Shown here: in pieces, positions 15,747-24,727 of the stretch
Layout: every line of letters starts with the position of its first letter
How positions within the stretch are numbered: the stretch's first letter is position 1
NCBI GenBank assembly: GCA_910578805.1
Contig: CAJTRS010000020.1
Location: 1-37,424 of the forward strand
Length of the DNA stretch: 37,424 bases
Direction of reading: 5' to 3'
DNA from: an uncultured Muribaculaceae bacterium
GTDB lineage: Bacteria > Bacteroidota > Bacteroidia > Bacteroidales > Muribaculaceae
Made by a program: the position numbers and the translations under genes
Notes under the pieces: generated by a model
Seen by the model: the letters and a program-made list of their open reading frames with translations, nothing else
What the model was told of the DNA's origin: nothing
Database searches by the model: none

Positions 15747-16550
15747 ATGTGGTTAATTAGTTCATCTGTAGGAAGAAAGCTCATTATGGCTATTACCGGA
15801 GCTTGCCTTGTCCTATTCGTAACATTCCATGCGCTGATGAATGGCGTGGCCATCTTCTCACCCGAGGGCTACAATGCCGTGTGTGCATTCCTCGGTGCTA
15901 ACTGGTATGCCCTGCTGGCATCGGCCGGACTGGGAGCCCTCTTCATCATTCACATTCTTTACGCACTATGGCTTACGGTGCAGAACCGCAAAGCCCGCGG
16001 CAACGACCGCTACTGCGTTGTTTCCAAGCCCCCGCAGGTCGAATGGGCATCGCAGAACATGCTCGTCCTCGGCATCGTGGTAGTCGCGTTTCTTGTTCTC
16101 CACATGATCCAGTTCTGGGCCAAGATGCAGCTTGCCGAAATCCTCGGCAATCACGAGCCCGATCCCCAGAATGGCATGTACTTCATCAACATCGCTTTCT
16201 CGCAGTGGTTCACACCTGTGGTTTACATCATCGGATTTGTGGCACTCTGGTTTCACATGACCCACGGATTCTGGTCCATGTTCCAGTCAGCCGGCTGGGA
16301 CAATGACACATGGCTTCCCCGCCTTAAGTGCATATCATCATGGTGGACTTCGATCGTAGTGTTCCTCTTTATTGCCGAAGCTGTGGTGTTTACCGTCAAC
16401 GCTCATAACGGCAACTATGACAACTGTCCCGTTGTCAATCCCGGTGCCGCTCCTTGCGAGGCCGTGATTTGCGAAGGTGCCGGTTGCACTGACGGTCCTT
16501 GCAACGGCCATTGCGCCAACGCCGGGGAAATAGTGGAAGTTTTTAACTAA
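15747..16550 (+). CDS. sdhC: Succinate dehydrogenase/fumarate reductase cytochrome b subunit with Cys-rich tail
   Basis: 267 residues; five hydrophobic segments (about 10-30, 50-75, 100-125, 155-180 and 200-222) form the di-heme membrane anchor typical of Bacteroidota and epsilonproteobacterial enzymes. Histidines in the helices (FHALMNG, HILYALW, LHMIQFW, FHMTHGFW) are the likely heme ligands. It anchors SdhA/SdhB and passes electrons to or from menaquinone, serving anaerobic fumarate respiration. The C-terminal ~42 residues are unusual: six cysteines at 227, 237, 242, 247, 252 and 256, with spacing x9, x4, x4, x4, x3, after the last helix. sdhA starts 30 bp downstream. Confidence 0.93.
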   Translation: MWLISSSVGRKLIMAITGACLVLFVTFHALMNGVAIFSPEGYNAVCAFLGANWYALLASAGLGALFIIHILYALWLTVQNRKARGNDRYCVVSKPPQVEWASQNMLVLGIVVVAFLVLHMIQFWAKMQLAEILGNHEPDPQNGMYFINIAFSQWFTPVVYIIGFVALWFHMTHGFWSMFQSAGWDNDTWLPRLKCISSWWTSIVVFLFIAEAVVFTVNAHNGNYDNCPVVNPGAAPCEAVICEGAGCTDGPCNGHCANAGEIVEVFN

Positions 16551-16580
16551 TCAGTAACCAAGAAGACACAATCTAAAGAT

Positions 16581-18608
16581 ATGGCAGACATTAAGAAACT
16601 GGAGGGAATGATTGACTCTACCCCCATAATGAAGGACTATGCCGATATAGAATCAGCTAAACTTCCCGAGTATCAGATTGACTCCAAAATACCCGAAGGT
16701 CCCATTGACCAGAAATGGACCAACTACAAGGCCCATCAGAAACTCGTTAACCCCGCCAACAAGCGTAAACTCGACATAATCGTAGTGGGCACAGGTCTCG
16801 CCGGTGCCTCCGCAGCCTCCACTTTGGCCGAACTCGGTTTCAATGTGTGGAACTTCTGCATTCAGGACAGCCCCCGTCGCGCGCACTCCATTGCCGCCCA
16901 GGGTGGTATCAATGCGGCCAAGGACTACCAGAACGACGGCGACTCTGTGTATCGCCTCTTCTACGACACTGTCAAGGGCGGTGACTTCCGTTCCCGCGAA
17001 GCCAATGTGTATCGCCTTGCCGAGGTGTCCAACAACATCATCGACCAGTGCGTGCAGCAGGGTGTTCCCTTTGCCCGCGAATACGGCGGCCTGCTGGCCA
17101 ACCGCTCTTTCGGCGGAGCGCAGGTATCGCGTACATTCTATGCCAAAGGACAGACCGGACAGCAGCTTCTCCTCGGCGCTTACTCATCGCTCAATCGCCA
17201 GATCGAGAAAGGCCAGGTGCGCTCGTTCAACCGTCGTGAAATGCTCGATGTGGTGATGATCGATGGTCGCGCACGCGGCATAATAGTCCGTAACCTCGTC
17301 AACGGCAAGCTCGAACGCTATGCCGCACACGCAGTGGTGCTCGCCACCGGCGGCTACGGACGCACATTCTTCCTCTCCACCAACGCCATGGGCTGCAACG
17401 GCTCGGCCGCTATCCAGGCTTTCAAGAAAGGTGCCTACCTCTCCAACCTCGCATTCACACAGATACACCCCACATGTATCCCCGTTCACGGCGAAGACCA
17501 GTCCAAGCTCACTCTCATGAGCGAATCGCTCCGTAACGACGGACGCATCTGGGTGCCCAAGAAGAAAGAAGACGCCGAAGCTATCCGCGCCGGCCTCAAG
17601 AAACCTACCGACATACCCGATCAGGACCGCGACTTCTATCTCGAGCGCCGCTATCCCGCATTCGGTAACCTCTGTCCCCGCGACATCGCCTCGCGTGCCG
17701 CCAAGGAGCGCTGCGATGCCGGCTATGGCGTAGGTACCGGCAATGCCGTATATCTCGACTTCAAGTACGCCATACAGCGTCTTGGCGAAGATGCCGTTCG
17801 CGACCGCTACGGCAACCTCTTCGACATGTACCAGATGATCTCCGACGACAACCCCTACGAGACACCTATGATGATATTCCCCGCATCGCACTACACCATG
17901 GGCGGTATATGGGTTGACTACGAGCTCCAGACATCTATCAAGGGTCTGTTTGCCATCGGCGAGTGCAACTTCTCCGACCACGGTGCCAACCGTCTCGGCG
18001 CCTCCGCTCTCATGCAGGGTCTTGCCGACGGATATTTCGTGCTCCCTTACACCATGCAGAACTATCTCAGCGACCAGATCGCGGTGCCCCACTTCACCAC
18101 CGACACCCCCGAGTTCGACGAAGCCGAAAAGGCAGTGCGCCGGCGCATCGAGAAACTCATGGCCATCAAGGGCACAAAGAGCCCCGACGAGATACACAAG
18201 CGTCTGGGCCATGTGATGTGGAACCTCGTAGGCATGGGACGTACACTCCAGAGCCTCGTGAAAGCCCTCGACGAGCTTGAAGACGTGAAAAAGGAATTCT
18301 ACACCGACCTCCGCATCGTGGGCTCGGCCGACGACCTCAACACCGAGCTCGAAAAGGCACTCCGTCTCGAAGACTTCCTCGTTATGGCCAAGATGATGGC
18401 TATCGACGCTCTGCACCGTAACGAATCATGCGGCGCACACTTCCGCGAAGAGTATCAGACCCCCGACGGCGAGGCCGCTCGCGATGACGAACACTACATG
18501 TACGTGAGCTGCTGGAAATACACCGGCGAAAACGAGAAGCCCATACTCCTCAAGGAGCCGCTCAAATATGAGGCCATCAAAGTTCAGACACGTAACTACA
18601 AGTCGTAA
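16581..18608 (+). CDS. sdhA: Succinate dehydrogenase/fumarate reductase flavoprotein subunit
   Basis: 675 residues, typical of the Bacteroidota enzyme and longer than E. coli SdhA. The FAD dinucleotide-binding motif VVGTGLAGASAA is at about residue 57. His102 in RRAHSIAAQGG is the likely covalent FAD attachment site. The substrate region has FTQIHPTCIP, and the FAD-closing motif GECNFSDHGANRLGASAL is near residue 455. It interconverts succinate and fumarate on the cytoplasmic side. It is the middle gene of sdhCAB, with spacers of 30 and 40 bp. Confidence 0.97.
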   Translation: MADIKKLEGMIDSTPIMKDYADIESAKLPEYQIDSKIPEGPIDQKWTNYKAHQKLVNPANKRKLDIIVVGTGLAGASAASTLAELGFNVWNFCIQDSPRRAHSIAAQGGINAAKDYQNDGDSVYRLFYDTVKGGDFRSREANVYRLAEVSNNIIDQCVQQGVPFAREYGGLLANRSFGGAQVSRTFYAKGQTGQQLLLGAYSSLNRQIEKGQVRSFNRREMLDVVMIDGRARGIIVRNLVNGKLERYAAHAVVLATGGYGRTFFLSTNAMGCNGSAAIQAFKKGAYLSNLAFTQIHPTCIPVHGEDQSKLTLMSESLRNDGRIWVPKKKEDAEAIRAGLKKPTDIPDQDRDFYLERRYPAFGNLCPRDIASRAAKERCDAGYGVGTGNAVYLDFKYAIQRLGEDAVRDRYGNLFDMYQMISDDNPYETPMMIFPASHYTMGGIWVDYELQTSIKGLFAIGECNFSDHGANRLGASALMQGLADGYFVLPYTMQNYLSDQIAVPHFTTDTPEFDEAEKAVRRRIEKLMAIKGTKSPDEIHKRLGHVMWNLVGMGRTLQSLVKALDELEDVKKEFYTDLRIVGSADDLNTELEKALRLEDFLVMAKMMAIDALHRNESCGAHFREEYQTPDGEAARDDEHYMYVSCWKYTGENEKPILLKEPLKYEAIKVQTRNYKS

Positions 18609-18648
18609 TTCTTTATACCACGTCCAATAATTTTAATCAAAGAATTCA

Positions 18649-19404
18649 ATGGAAACTACAATAAGCGTAAACTTGAAAATTTGGCGTCAACGTGGTCCTA
18701 AAGAAAAAGGCCAGTTCGTCAACTATCATCTTGACAACGTTTCTACCGGAAGCTCCTTCCTCGAAATGCTCGACATGCTCAACCAGCAGCTTGTGGAGAA
18801 GGGTGAAGAGCCGGTAGTATTCGACAGTGACTGCCGCGAAGGCATTTGCGGCATGTGCTCGCTCTACATCAACGGACACCCCCACGGTCCCGTGCAGGGC
18901 ATTACCACATGCCAGCTCCACATGCGCAAGTTCTCCGATGGCGACACCATCACCATCGAGCCCTGGCGTTCGGCTGCATTCCCCGTGATCCGCGACCTTA
19001 TGGTTGACCGCAACGCGTTCGACAAAATCCAGCAGGCAGGCGGCTACGTGTCGTTCAACTGCGGCGGTGCTCCCGATGCCAATGCCACACCCATCTCCAA
19101 AGAGATCGCCGACGTGGCCATGGACTCTGCCACATGTATCGGCTGCGGCGCATGCGTGGCAGCCTGTAAAAACGGTTCCGCCATGCTCTTCGTGTCGGCC
19201 AAGGTAAGCCAGTTTGCACTTCTGCCCCAGGGCAAGGTAGAGGCTGCCCGCCGTGCGCGTGCCATGGTGCGCCGCATGGACGAACTCGGATTCGGCAACT
19301 GTACCAACACAGGCGCCTGTGCTGCCGAATGTCCCAAAAACGTTCCTCTGAGCAACATCGCACGTCTCAACCGCGAGTTCCTCAAAGCCAAGTTCAAGGA
19401 CTGA
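18649..19404 (+). CDS. sdhB: Succinate dehydrogenase/fumarate reductase iron-sulfur subunit
   Basis: 251 residues. The N-terminal ferredoxin-like domain binds [2Fe-2S] through Cys62, Cys67, Cys70 (CREGICGMC) and Cys88. The C-terminal domain carries CIGCGACVAAC (Cys163, 166, 169, 173) and CTNTGACAAECP for the remaining clusters. It wires the flavin in SdhA to the heme subunit SdhC. A strong hairpin lies 17 bp after the stop, so this is the operon's last gene. Confidence 0.97.
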   Translation: METTISVNLKIWRQRGPKEKGQFVNYHLDNVSTGSSFLEMLDMLNQQLVEKGEEPVVFDSDCREGICGMCSLYINGHPHGPVQGITTCQLHMRKFSDGDTITIEPWRSAAFPVIRDLMVDRNAFDKIQQAGGYVSFNCGGAPDANATPISKEIADVAMDSATCIGCGACVAACKNGSAMLFVSAKVSQFALLPQGKVEAARRARAMVRRMDELGFGNCTNTGACAAECPKNVPLSNIARLNREFLKAKFKD

Positions 19405-19421
19405 TCCTGACCAGATATTGA

Positions 19422-19466
19422 CAATAATGAGTCCGGCGGGTTACCCGCCGGGCTCATTATTGTTTA
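19422..19466 (+). terminator. Terminator of sdhCAB
   Basis: A 19-bp stem (19422-19440 and 19444-19462, one G-T pair, core CCGGCGGG / CCCGCCGG) with a 3-nt loop. It is followed by a short T-rich stretch and could also stop the convergent BspA-like gene transcript. Confidence 0.8.
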
Positions 19467-19487
19467 TCCGTCATGGTTTTTAGGCTC

Positions 19488-20900
19488 CTAAACTCTCACT
19501 TTGGCTGTGGTCGAGCCGGCACGCACTATATAGAGTCCCGGCGCCAACTGAAGCATAGCCGATCCGTTTACCCTGCGGCTTAGGACGAGCACTCCCGTAA
19601 CCGAATACACCTCCGCAGTCAGAGGTTCGTTGGTCGTTACGCTCACCCCTCCGGCCGCTGCCTGTATCTTTGTGCCGCACTCCGTGTCTGTCGAAATCTC
19701 CGTTATTCCCGAGGTTAGATAATCCTCTATGTTTTCCACGCCTCGGATCTCCTTAAAGAGCTTCCACACCGGAGCGTTGCGGTAAGCCTCCTCGCTTCCG
19801 GCGGGCACTGTGAGAGTCCCGTGTTTGCGGCCGTCAGCCTGTTCTTTTAGCCAGAAAAAATTCTTTTGCTCCTGCGGACTCAGCGATGAAAAATCCAAAG
19901 GTGCGGTACACACCGGAGGCTGTGGGTTGACCGACACGAACTCCTTGAGTCCCGGACAGTTGAAAACTCCGCGATCCACTGATATTGAGTCTGTCTCGGG
20001 CAATACTATCCGCTCAAGTGTGGGGCAATCCTCTATAAAGCCATCGTTTGCTTGAAACTTACTCTTTGGAAGTATCATCTCTTTCAGTCTGGGCACATAC
20101 TCTTGCGGCTCCATAAACCCATGGAATAGCGAGCATGAGCGTAGCCACGGATATCCGTTGTCCGATGTTTCATCAGGTATGTTCTGGCCGAATATTATTT
20201 TGGTGGCGTTGGGTAGGCCGTACTCATGTACGATCGTTAATGTTTCCGATAGATATACCTCGTCATATTCAAAGTCGCCGAATACGTTGCAATTTAATAT
20301 ACCGAGGAATCTGGGTATCCTTGGCGGTTTCATCTTTGGACAATTAATAAAAGCATTTGGGCCTATACCCGTTATATTGTCATGAAGCTCTAAAGCTTCG
20401 AGGCTGATGCAGCCTGAAAACGCACATTTACCTATCCATTCCAGATTGATGGGAATATTCACCTCTTTCAGATTGTCACACCCTTGGAATGCGTTTTCGT
20501 TTATTTCTACTATCGACTCCGGCAGATTCACCTTTGTCAGGTTTTTGTTATTGGAAAAAGCGTTTATGCCCACGGCCACCACGTCGTATGTCCGCCCCTC
20601 ATGTGTCACTGTCTCAGGCACGGTTATTTCCCCTTTGTAGTCATCGGGAAATATATTTTTGTAGAACATGTTATATACAAGTTCTGAATACTCCTGCTGT
20701 GTGAGTGCCCGTGTTGTTACCGTAAGGGTCAACGGGTCCGATTTGTTTATGGCATAATGCACACCTCCCACCTCTAAATCGCAGAACTTTTTGTGGAGGT
20801 ATGGCACTTCCAACACCGGATCATAGGAATGCGCCTCCACTGTTACCGCGCATATACTCACAGTCGTGGCCACAATGCTGTTCATCAAAAATCTTTTCAT
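19488..20900 (-). CDS. BspA-like leucine-rich-repeat surface protein with C-terminal sorting domain
   Basis: 470 residues from the ATG at 20900; a longer frame to 20954 adds a polar stretch before the signal peptide and is not preferred. The signal peptide (MNSIVATTVSICAVTVEA) is followed by LRR_5/BspA-type repeats of about 23 residues, for example LTKVNLPESIVEINENAFQG, and INAF, CAFSGC and NAFINC units. The last ~75 residues resemble a type A Por-secretion sorting domain, ending GLYIVRAGSTTAKVRV. BspA-like proteins mediate adhesion in oral and gut bacteria and protists; here the partner is unknown. A -7 box on the minus strand (TATATTTG, plus positions 20985-20992) implies a leader of about 78 nt. 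Confidence 0.82.
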   Translation of the reverse strand: MKRFLMNSIVATTVSICAVTVEAHSYDPVLEVPYLHKKFCDLEVGGVHYAINKSDPLTLTVTTRALTQQEYSELVYNMFYKNIFPDDYKGEITVPETVTHEGRTYDVVAVGINAFSNNKNLTKVNLPESIVEINENAFQGCDNLKEVNIPINLEWIGKCAFSGCISLEALELHDNITGIGPNAFINCPKMKPPRIPRFLGILNCNVFGDFEYDEVYLSETLTIVHEYGLPNATKIIFGQNIPDETSDNGYPWLRSCSLFHGFMEPQEYVPRLKEMILPKSKFQANDGFIEDCPTLERIVLPETDSISVDRGVFNCPGLKEFVSVNPQPPVCTAPLDFSSLSPQEQKNFFWLKEQADGRKHGTLTVPAGSEEAYRNAPVWKLFKEIRGVENIEDYLTSGITEISTDTECGTKIQAAAGGVSVTTNEPLTAEVYSVTGVLVLSRRVNGSAMLQLAPGLYIVRAGSTTAKVRV

Positions 20901-20984
20901 GGTCTCATATAATCTAAATGTGAAACAATCATCTTCTTTGTATCTCCCTGACATGGTATGGTGTATTTAAGGCTAGTTGTTTTG

Positions 20985-20992
20985 CAAATATA
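20985..20992 (-). promoter_or_regulatory. -7 box of the BspA-like gene
   Basis: CAAATATA on the plus strand reads TATATTTG on the minus strand, matching TAnnTTTG. No clear -33 element was found. Confidence 0.45.
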
Positions 20993-21024
20993 AAGTAAAA
21001 TATTGTAAAAACGAAAGTTATGAC

Positions 21025-21064
21025 CAAAATAAAAAAACAAAAGGAAAGTCTCACGACTTCCCTT
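21025..21064 (-). terminator. Intrinsic terminator, minus strand
   Basis: AAGGAAAGTC (21041-21050) pairs with GACTTCCCTT (21055-21064) across a 4-nt loop, one pair being G-U. On the minus strand the stem is followed by a U-rich tract (A-rich on plus at 21025-21040). It ends either the candidate small RNA or a long AraC transcript. Confidence 0.75.
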
Positions 21065-21354
21065 AAGCTTCAAATACACAATTATCTATAAAACAACTAT
21101 TGTTTCCTCTAAAAGATGTCATGCGGGTATGGCGATGCCCGACGCGCATAACGATAACATGCCTGTTGAAGGCTCGTTACGCCCGCCACGCAATATTTTT
21201 GTTGACGTGGTGTCTGTCAATGCCGGGAGTGAATATAGGGATTGGTGTCCCTTTCTTGAAATTGACAATCATTATAGAATTTAAAGGTTGCCCCGACGCT
21301 GGATCTTATGATTGTCGCCACTTCGCAACATTTTGGCGTCGTTTCCTATCAAAA
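21025..21354 (-). ncRNA. Candidate structured small RNA, about 330 nt
   Basis: On the minus strand TTTG (21388-21391) and TATTTTTG (21361-21368) with a 19-bp gap form a full Bacteroidota promoter inside the 500-bp gap between the BspA-like and AraC genes. The expected start is near 21354. About 300 nt later comes a terminator: a 10-bp stem with a 4-nt loop at 21041-21064 and a U-rich tail. The transcript has no convincing ORF. It contains internal inverted repeats: GACAATCAT/ATGATTGTC (21264-21272, 21308-21316) and TAACGA/TCGTTA with a nested GCCT/AGGC (21149-21179). I do not recognise RNase P, tmRNA or SRP signatures. It could instead be the 3' untranslated region of the AraC gene. Confidence 0.4.
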
Positions 21355-21461
21355 GCACTGCAAAAATATATAATTTGTGAGTATCGGCAAATACCATGCC
21401 GATATTTTAACTAAATTTTGGTATTTTATTGTATCGGTTTGTGTTTTGGATAGGGGTGGGG

Positions 21462-22358
21462 TTATGAGCGCTGGAATTTCGTGGGTGACATGCCGGTGAG
21501 ATGTTTGAAATATTTGCCGAACGATGACTGGTTGGTGAAATTCAGTTCATAAGCTATCTGCTGCACGTTCTTGCCTGAAAACCGAAGCAGGTTTTTTGCC
21601 TCGAGTATGACATAGTCGTCGATCCATTCGGCTGCCGAACGGCCTGTGCTTTCCTTGATGATGAGCGATAGGTATTTTGCCGAGATGAACAGCTTGGAGG
21701 CGTAGAAAGCCACTCCGCGCTCCTGGCGGTGATACTGGTTGACCAAATGAAGGAATTCCTTTACGTAATTGGCACGGCGCGACATGGTGGTGTTCTCCAT
21801 CTTTTCGGTGCGGGTGCTCACAAACTGCATCAGCTGATACACGGCGGCGGCTATGAGCGAGCGCGATATCGATCTTATGAAGCGGGCATCGGGATTATCT
21901 ACGGTGTTGTAGTGGATCAGGTCCAGATAGCGTTTTATCAGTGACACTTCATTGTCCGACAGGGTGAGCAGGGGAGGATTGTTGGAGGTCATGCTCATTG
22001 TGGCCACTAAATTGAGCTCGAAGTTGATGTCGCGTATGAAGTCGGGTGATATTATAAACACATATGCGTTGAGATTGTCGCTGCTTATGTTGTGCACATT
22101 GATCACACTGTCGGGTCCCACCACCATTATGGTGTTCTTGATGAGCTGGAACGACTCCAGGTTGACATCGACATTCACTTCTCCGTCTGTACACAATATC
22201 ATGGTCATACCGCCTAAGCGCATTATGTGTGACTTGATCTCGTCTATGCCGTCGGTGTGGGTTATGTGTGAAAACACGTAGTCCGATCCGAAACTGCTGA
22301 AACGCGATGAGAATTTCTTTATCTGTGAGGGGGATATCTGTTCGATGTACTTGTCCAT
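21462..22358 (-). CDS. AraC-family transcriptional regulator
   Basis: 298 residues. The N-terminal ~180 residues are a cupin-like sensing domain with no transmembrane segment. The C-terminal ~100 residues have two helix-turn-helix motifs, with FYASKLFISAKYLSLIIKESTG in the first (read in parts) and VQQIAYELNFTNQSSFGKYFKHLTGMSPTKF, the AraC signature, in the second. It is monocistronic. It is divergent from the YbhN-like gene, and a -7 box (TATATTTG on minus, plus positions 22385-22392) lies about 27 bp upstream. Ligand and targets cannot be inferred; the divergent gene and the adjacent intergenic RNA region are possible targets. Confidence 0.92.
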   Translation of the reverse strand: MDKYIEQISPSQIKKFSSRFSSFGSDYVFSHITHTDGIDEIKSHIMRLGGMTMILCTDGEVNVDVNLESFQLIKNTIMVVGPDSVINVHNISSDNLNAYVFIISPDFIRDINFELNLVATMSMTSNNPPLLTLSDNEVSLIKRYLDLIHYNTVDNPDARFIRSISRSLIAAAVYQLMQFVSTRTEKMENTTMSRRANYVKEFLHLVNQYHRQERGVAFYASKLFISAKYLSLIIKESTGRSAAEWIDDYVILEAKNLLRFSGKNVQQIAYELNFTNQSSFGKYFKHLTGMSPTKFQRS

Positions 22359-22498
22359 AGTGAATTGTGTGGTATTTGCGGGTACAAATATATGGATTTC
22401 GGTCCAATATCATCGGTTAATGGTAAATAAATGCGCTGTTTTGGCTAAAATATGGTACTTTTGAGGCAATAAAATGTGCTTTATGACTGATGTCGTCG

Positions 22499-22530
22499 TT
22501 GTTTTATGACTGTATAATTTGCTATCTTTG
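22499..22530 (+). promoter_or_regulatory. Promoter of the YbhN-like gene
   Basis: TTG (22499-22501) and TATCTTTG (22523-22530) spaced 21 bp match the Bacteroidota consensus. The transcript start near 22537 gives a leader of about 28 nt. Confidence 0.6.
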
Positions 22531-22564
22531 CAGAGTGAAACCCTTTAGAAAATTTTAAATCGAT

Positions 22565-23632
22565 ATGTCTGATTCTGACATTCGCCACGATATGGACTTG
22601 AAGCCGCGCGGCGGCGCACGCCGATGGTTCGGTTACATATTACGTTTCGGAGTGCCCCTCGTTATAAGCGTCGGGCTGTGTTACCTCCTGTTTGCAAAGC
22701 AGGATTTCGGTGAGATGGTGCGTATCATAAAGCACGACTGCAATTACTGGTGGATCGTGCTCGCGCTGGTCATAAGCGTGTTTTCCCACATCTTCCGGGC
22801 CATGAGGTGGGACATACAGTTGCGTGCTCTTGACATCAGGGCGTCGCTCTACACCCTTACGTTGAGTGTTTTCGGCACCTATGCCGTCAATCTTGTGTTT
22901 CCGCGCCTGGGCGAGGTGTGGCGTTCGGGATATGTGGCTCAGAAGCAGAATGCTCCTTTTACTACCGTGTTCGGCTCCATGCTCGCCGAGCGTGTGGCCG
23001 ATCTTTTTACCGTGATTCTGCTCACCTTGATGACATTTGTATTTGCCGGAAAGGAGCTTATGAATTATCTGCGTCAGAATGAGCAGACCTATCTCCGGCT
23101 CATCGATGTGGTCTCTTCTCCATGGCTTTGGGGCGGGGTGCTGGCTGTGATTCTTGCTGTGGTTGCCGTGTTTGTGTTTATGCCGGGCAATGCCGTGGTG
23201 CGTAAGGTCAAGGAGATCTGTTCCGGACTCTGGCAGGGCTTTGCCGTCATAGCCACGATGCCCGGAAAAGGACGCTGGCTGCTATATACGGCATGCATAT
23301 GGGGCTGTTACTTCACACAGCTCTATGTGGCTTTCTTTGCGTTTCCCGTTACCACAGGTGTGGTGGAGCGTTACGGCCTGTCGGCTGTCTTGGTCTGCTT
23401 CGTGTTGTCGAGTATCTCCATGGGGGTTCCCTCAAATGGAGGTATCGGTCCGTGGCAGTGGGCCATAATATTCGGCTTGAGCATGTATGCGGTGGGGGTG
23501 CCCGGGCTTACAGAGAGCTATTCGGCCTCGTTTGCCAATCTGGTCATGGGTTCGCAGACATTGCTGCTTATAGTGCTCGGTCTGTTCACATTTGCCTCTA
23601 TTGCCGTGTCGCGAAAACGTAAATCGCGTTAA
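22565..23632 (+). CDS. Lysylphosphatidylglycerol synthase TM-domain (YbhN/UPF0104) integral membrane protein
   Basis: 355 residues with about eight hydrophobic segments. The family motifs FRAMRWDIQLRAL, NLVFPRLGEVWRSGYVAQ and PSNGGIGPWQWA are typical of the lysylphosphatidylglycerol synthase transmembrane domain seen alone in YbhN/AglD-type proteins. Such proteins are proposed to move or modify lipids, for instance flipping polyprenyl or glycerophospholipids. The soluble aminoacyl-transferase half of MprF is absent, so lysyl-PG synthesis is not expected. It has its own promoter; pfkA follows about 100 bp later with a separate promoter. Confidence 0.85.
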   Translation: MSDSDIRHDMDLKPRGGARRWFGYILRFGVPLVISVGLCYLLFAKQDFGEMVRIIKHDCNYWWIVLALVISVFSHIFRAMRWDIQLRALDIRASLYTLTLSVFGTYAVNLVFPRLGEVWRSGYVAQKQNAPFTTVFGSMLAERVADLFTVILLTLMTFVFAGKELMNYLRQNEQTYLRLIDVVSSPWLWGGVLAVILAVVAVFVFMPGNAVVRKVKEICSGLWQGFAVIATMPGKGRWLLYTACIWGCYFTQLYVAFFAFPVTTGVVERYGLSAVLVCFVLSSISMGVPSNGGIGPWQWAIIFGLSMYAVGVPGLTESYSASFANLVMGSQTLLLIVLGLFTFASIAVSRKRKSR

Positions 23633-23683
23633 ATGCGTCTCGGTTTCTGCCGGCCGGTGAGACGGACGTTCCGAAAATTTGTT

Positions 23684-23691
23684 TATCTTTG
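23684..23691 (+). promoter_or_regulatory. -7 box of pfkA
   Basis: TATCTTTG lies 44 bp upstream of the ATG at 23736. An in-frame start at 23679 overlaps this box and is therefore rejected. Confidence 0.5.
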
Positions 23692-23735
23692 TGATTCGTA
23701 TAAAAAGATTTAACCTCAAAAAACATATATCTGTT

Positions 23736-24716
23736 ATGTCGGCTATAAAGTGCATAGGCATTCTTACCTCCGGTGGCGACGCCCCCGGCATGAACGCGGC
23801 CATACGTGCCGTGACACGATCGGCTATATTCAGCGGATTCAGAGTGAAAGGCATATACCGTGGATACCGCGGCCTTATCTCTGACGAAATACAGGAGTTC
23901 AAGACACAGAATGTGTCAAACATCATTCAGATGGGAGGCACTATTCTCAAGACCGCCCGCTGTCCCGAGTTTCAGACCACCGAAGGCCGCCAGCTTGCTT
24001 ACGACAATCTCCGACGCCACGAGATCGATGCTTTGGTGGTCATTGGCGGCGACGGTTCGCTTACAGGTGCGCGTATATTTGCCAATGAGTTCAACCTGCC
24101 TATAATAGGGCTGCCGGGCACCATTGACAACGACCTCTTTGGCACAGACTCCACCATTGGCTACGATACGGCCCTCAACACCATCATGCAGTGTGTTGAC
24201 AAAATACGTGACACAGCCACCTCCCACGAGCGTCTTTTCTTCATAGAGGTTATGGGGCGCGATGCCGGGTTCCTGGCTCTCAACGGGGCTATAGCCTCCG
24301 GTGCCGAAGCGGCCATCATACCCGAGATATCCACGGAGGTTGACCAGTTGGCCGAACTCATACAGAACGGCTTCCGCAAGAGCAAAAATTCATCGATAGT
24401 GCTTGTGGCCGAAAGCCCCGTCACCGGTGGAGCCATGGGCATGGCCGAGCGCGTCAAGAACGAATACCCCGGCTACGATGTGCGCGTGTCTATTCTCGGA
24501 CACCTGCAGCGCGGTGGTTCGCCCACGGCCTACGACCGTATTCTCGCTTCGCGCATGGGTGCCGCAGCCATCGATGCGCTCCTTGAGGATCAGCGCAATG
24601 TGATGATAGGCATTAACAATGACAACATTGTGTATGTGCCTTTCTCCAAGGCTATCAAAAATGACAAGCCTATCAACCGCACACTCCTCGATACACTGCG
24701 CCGTCTCTCCATCTGA
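23736..24716 (+). CDS. pfkA: ATP-dependent 6-phosphofructokinase
   Basis: 326 residues from the ATG at 23736, close to the 320 of E. coli PfkA. It has the N-terminal nucleotide loop LTSGGDAPGMNAAIR, and GGDGS with Asp106 followed by Gly107. PGTIDND (127-133) has the catalytic Asp131. MGRDAGFLA and LGHLQRGGSP are also present. Gly in GGDGS and in PGTID, rather than Asp and Lys, indicates use of ATP and not pyrophosphate. It phosphorylates fructose 6-phosphate in glycolysis. The RsmF-like gene starts 11 bp downstream and is probably co-transcribed. Confidence 0.95.
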   Translation: MSAIKCIGILTSGGDAPGMNAAIRAVTRSAIFSGFRVKGIYRGYRGLISDEIQEFKTQNVSNIIQMGGTILKTARCPEFQTTEGRQLAYDNLRRHEIDALVVIGGDGSLTGARIFANEFNLPIIGLPGTIDNDLFGTDSTIGYDTALNTIMQCVDKIRDTATSHERLFFIEVMGRDAGFLALNGAIASGAEAAIIPEISTEVDQLAELIQNGFRKSKNSSIVLVAESPVTGGAMGMAERVKNEYPGYDVRVSILGHLQRGGSPTAYDRILASRMGAAAIDALLEDQRNVMIGINNDNIVYVPFSKAIKNDKPINRTLLDTLRRLSI

Positions 24717-24727
24717 TCCGATGGCAT

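Noticed and set aside
17184..18416. A 410-codon open frame on the minus strand inside sdhA
   Set aside because: It is an antisense shadow of sdhA. Its protein is His/Val/Glu-rich low-complexity with no family motif, while the plus frame has full FAD-binding motifs.
21025..21354. tmRNA, RNase P RNA or SRP RNA in the 20955-21461 gap
   Set aside because: The defining sequence signatures (tRNA-like ends, GAGGAAAGTCC block, SRP tetraloop hairpin) are not present, so only a generic structured RNA is proposed.
21100..21414. A 104-codon plus-strand open frame in the intergenic region
   Set aside because: Composition is odd (many Cys, Arg, Trp), with no promoter or homology. It lies opposite a promoter-terminator pair and is better explained as a shadow of a structured RNA.
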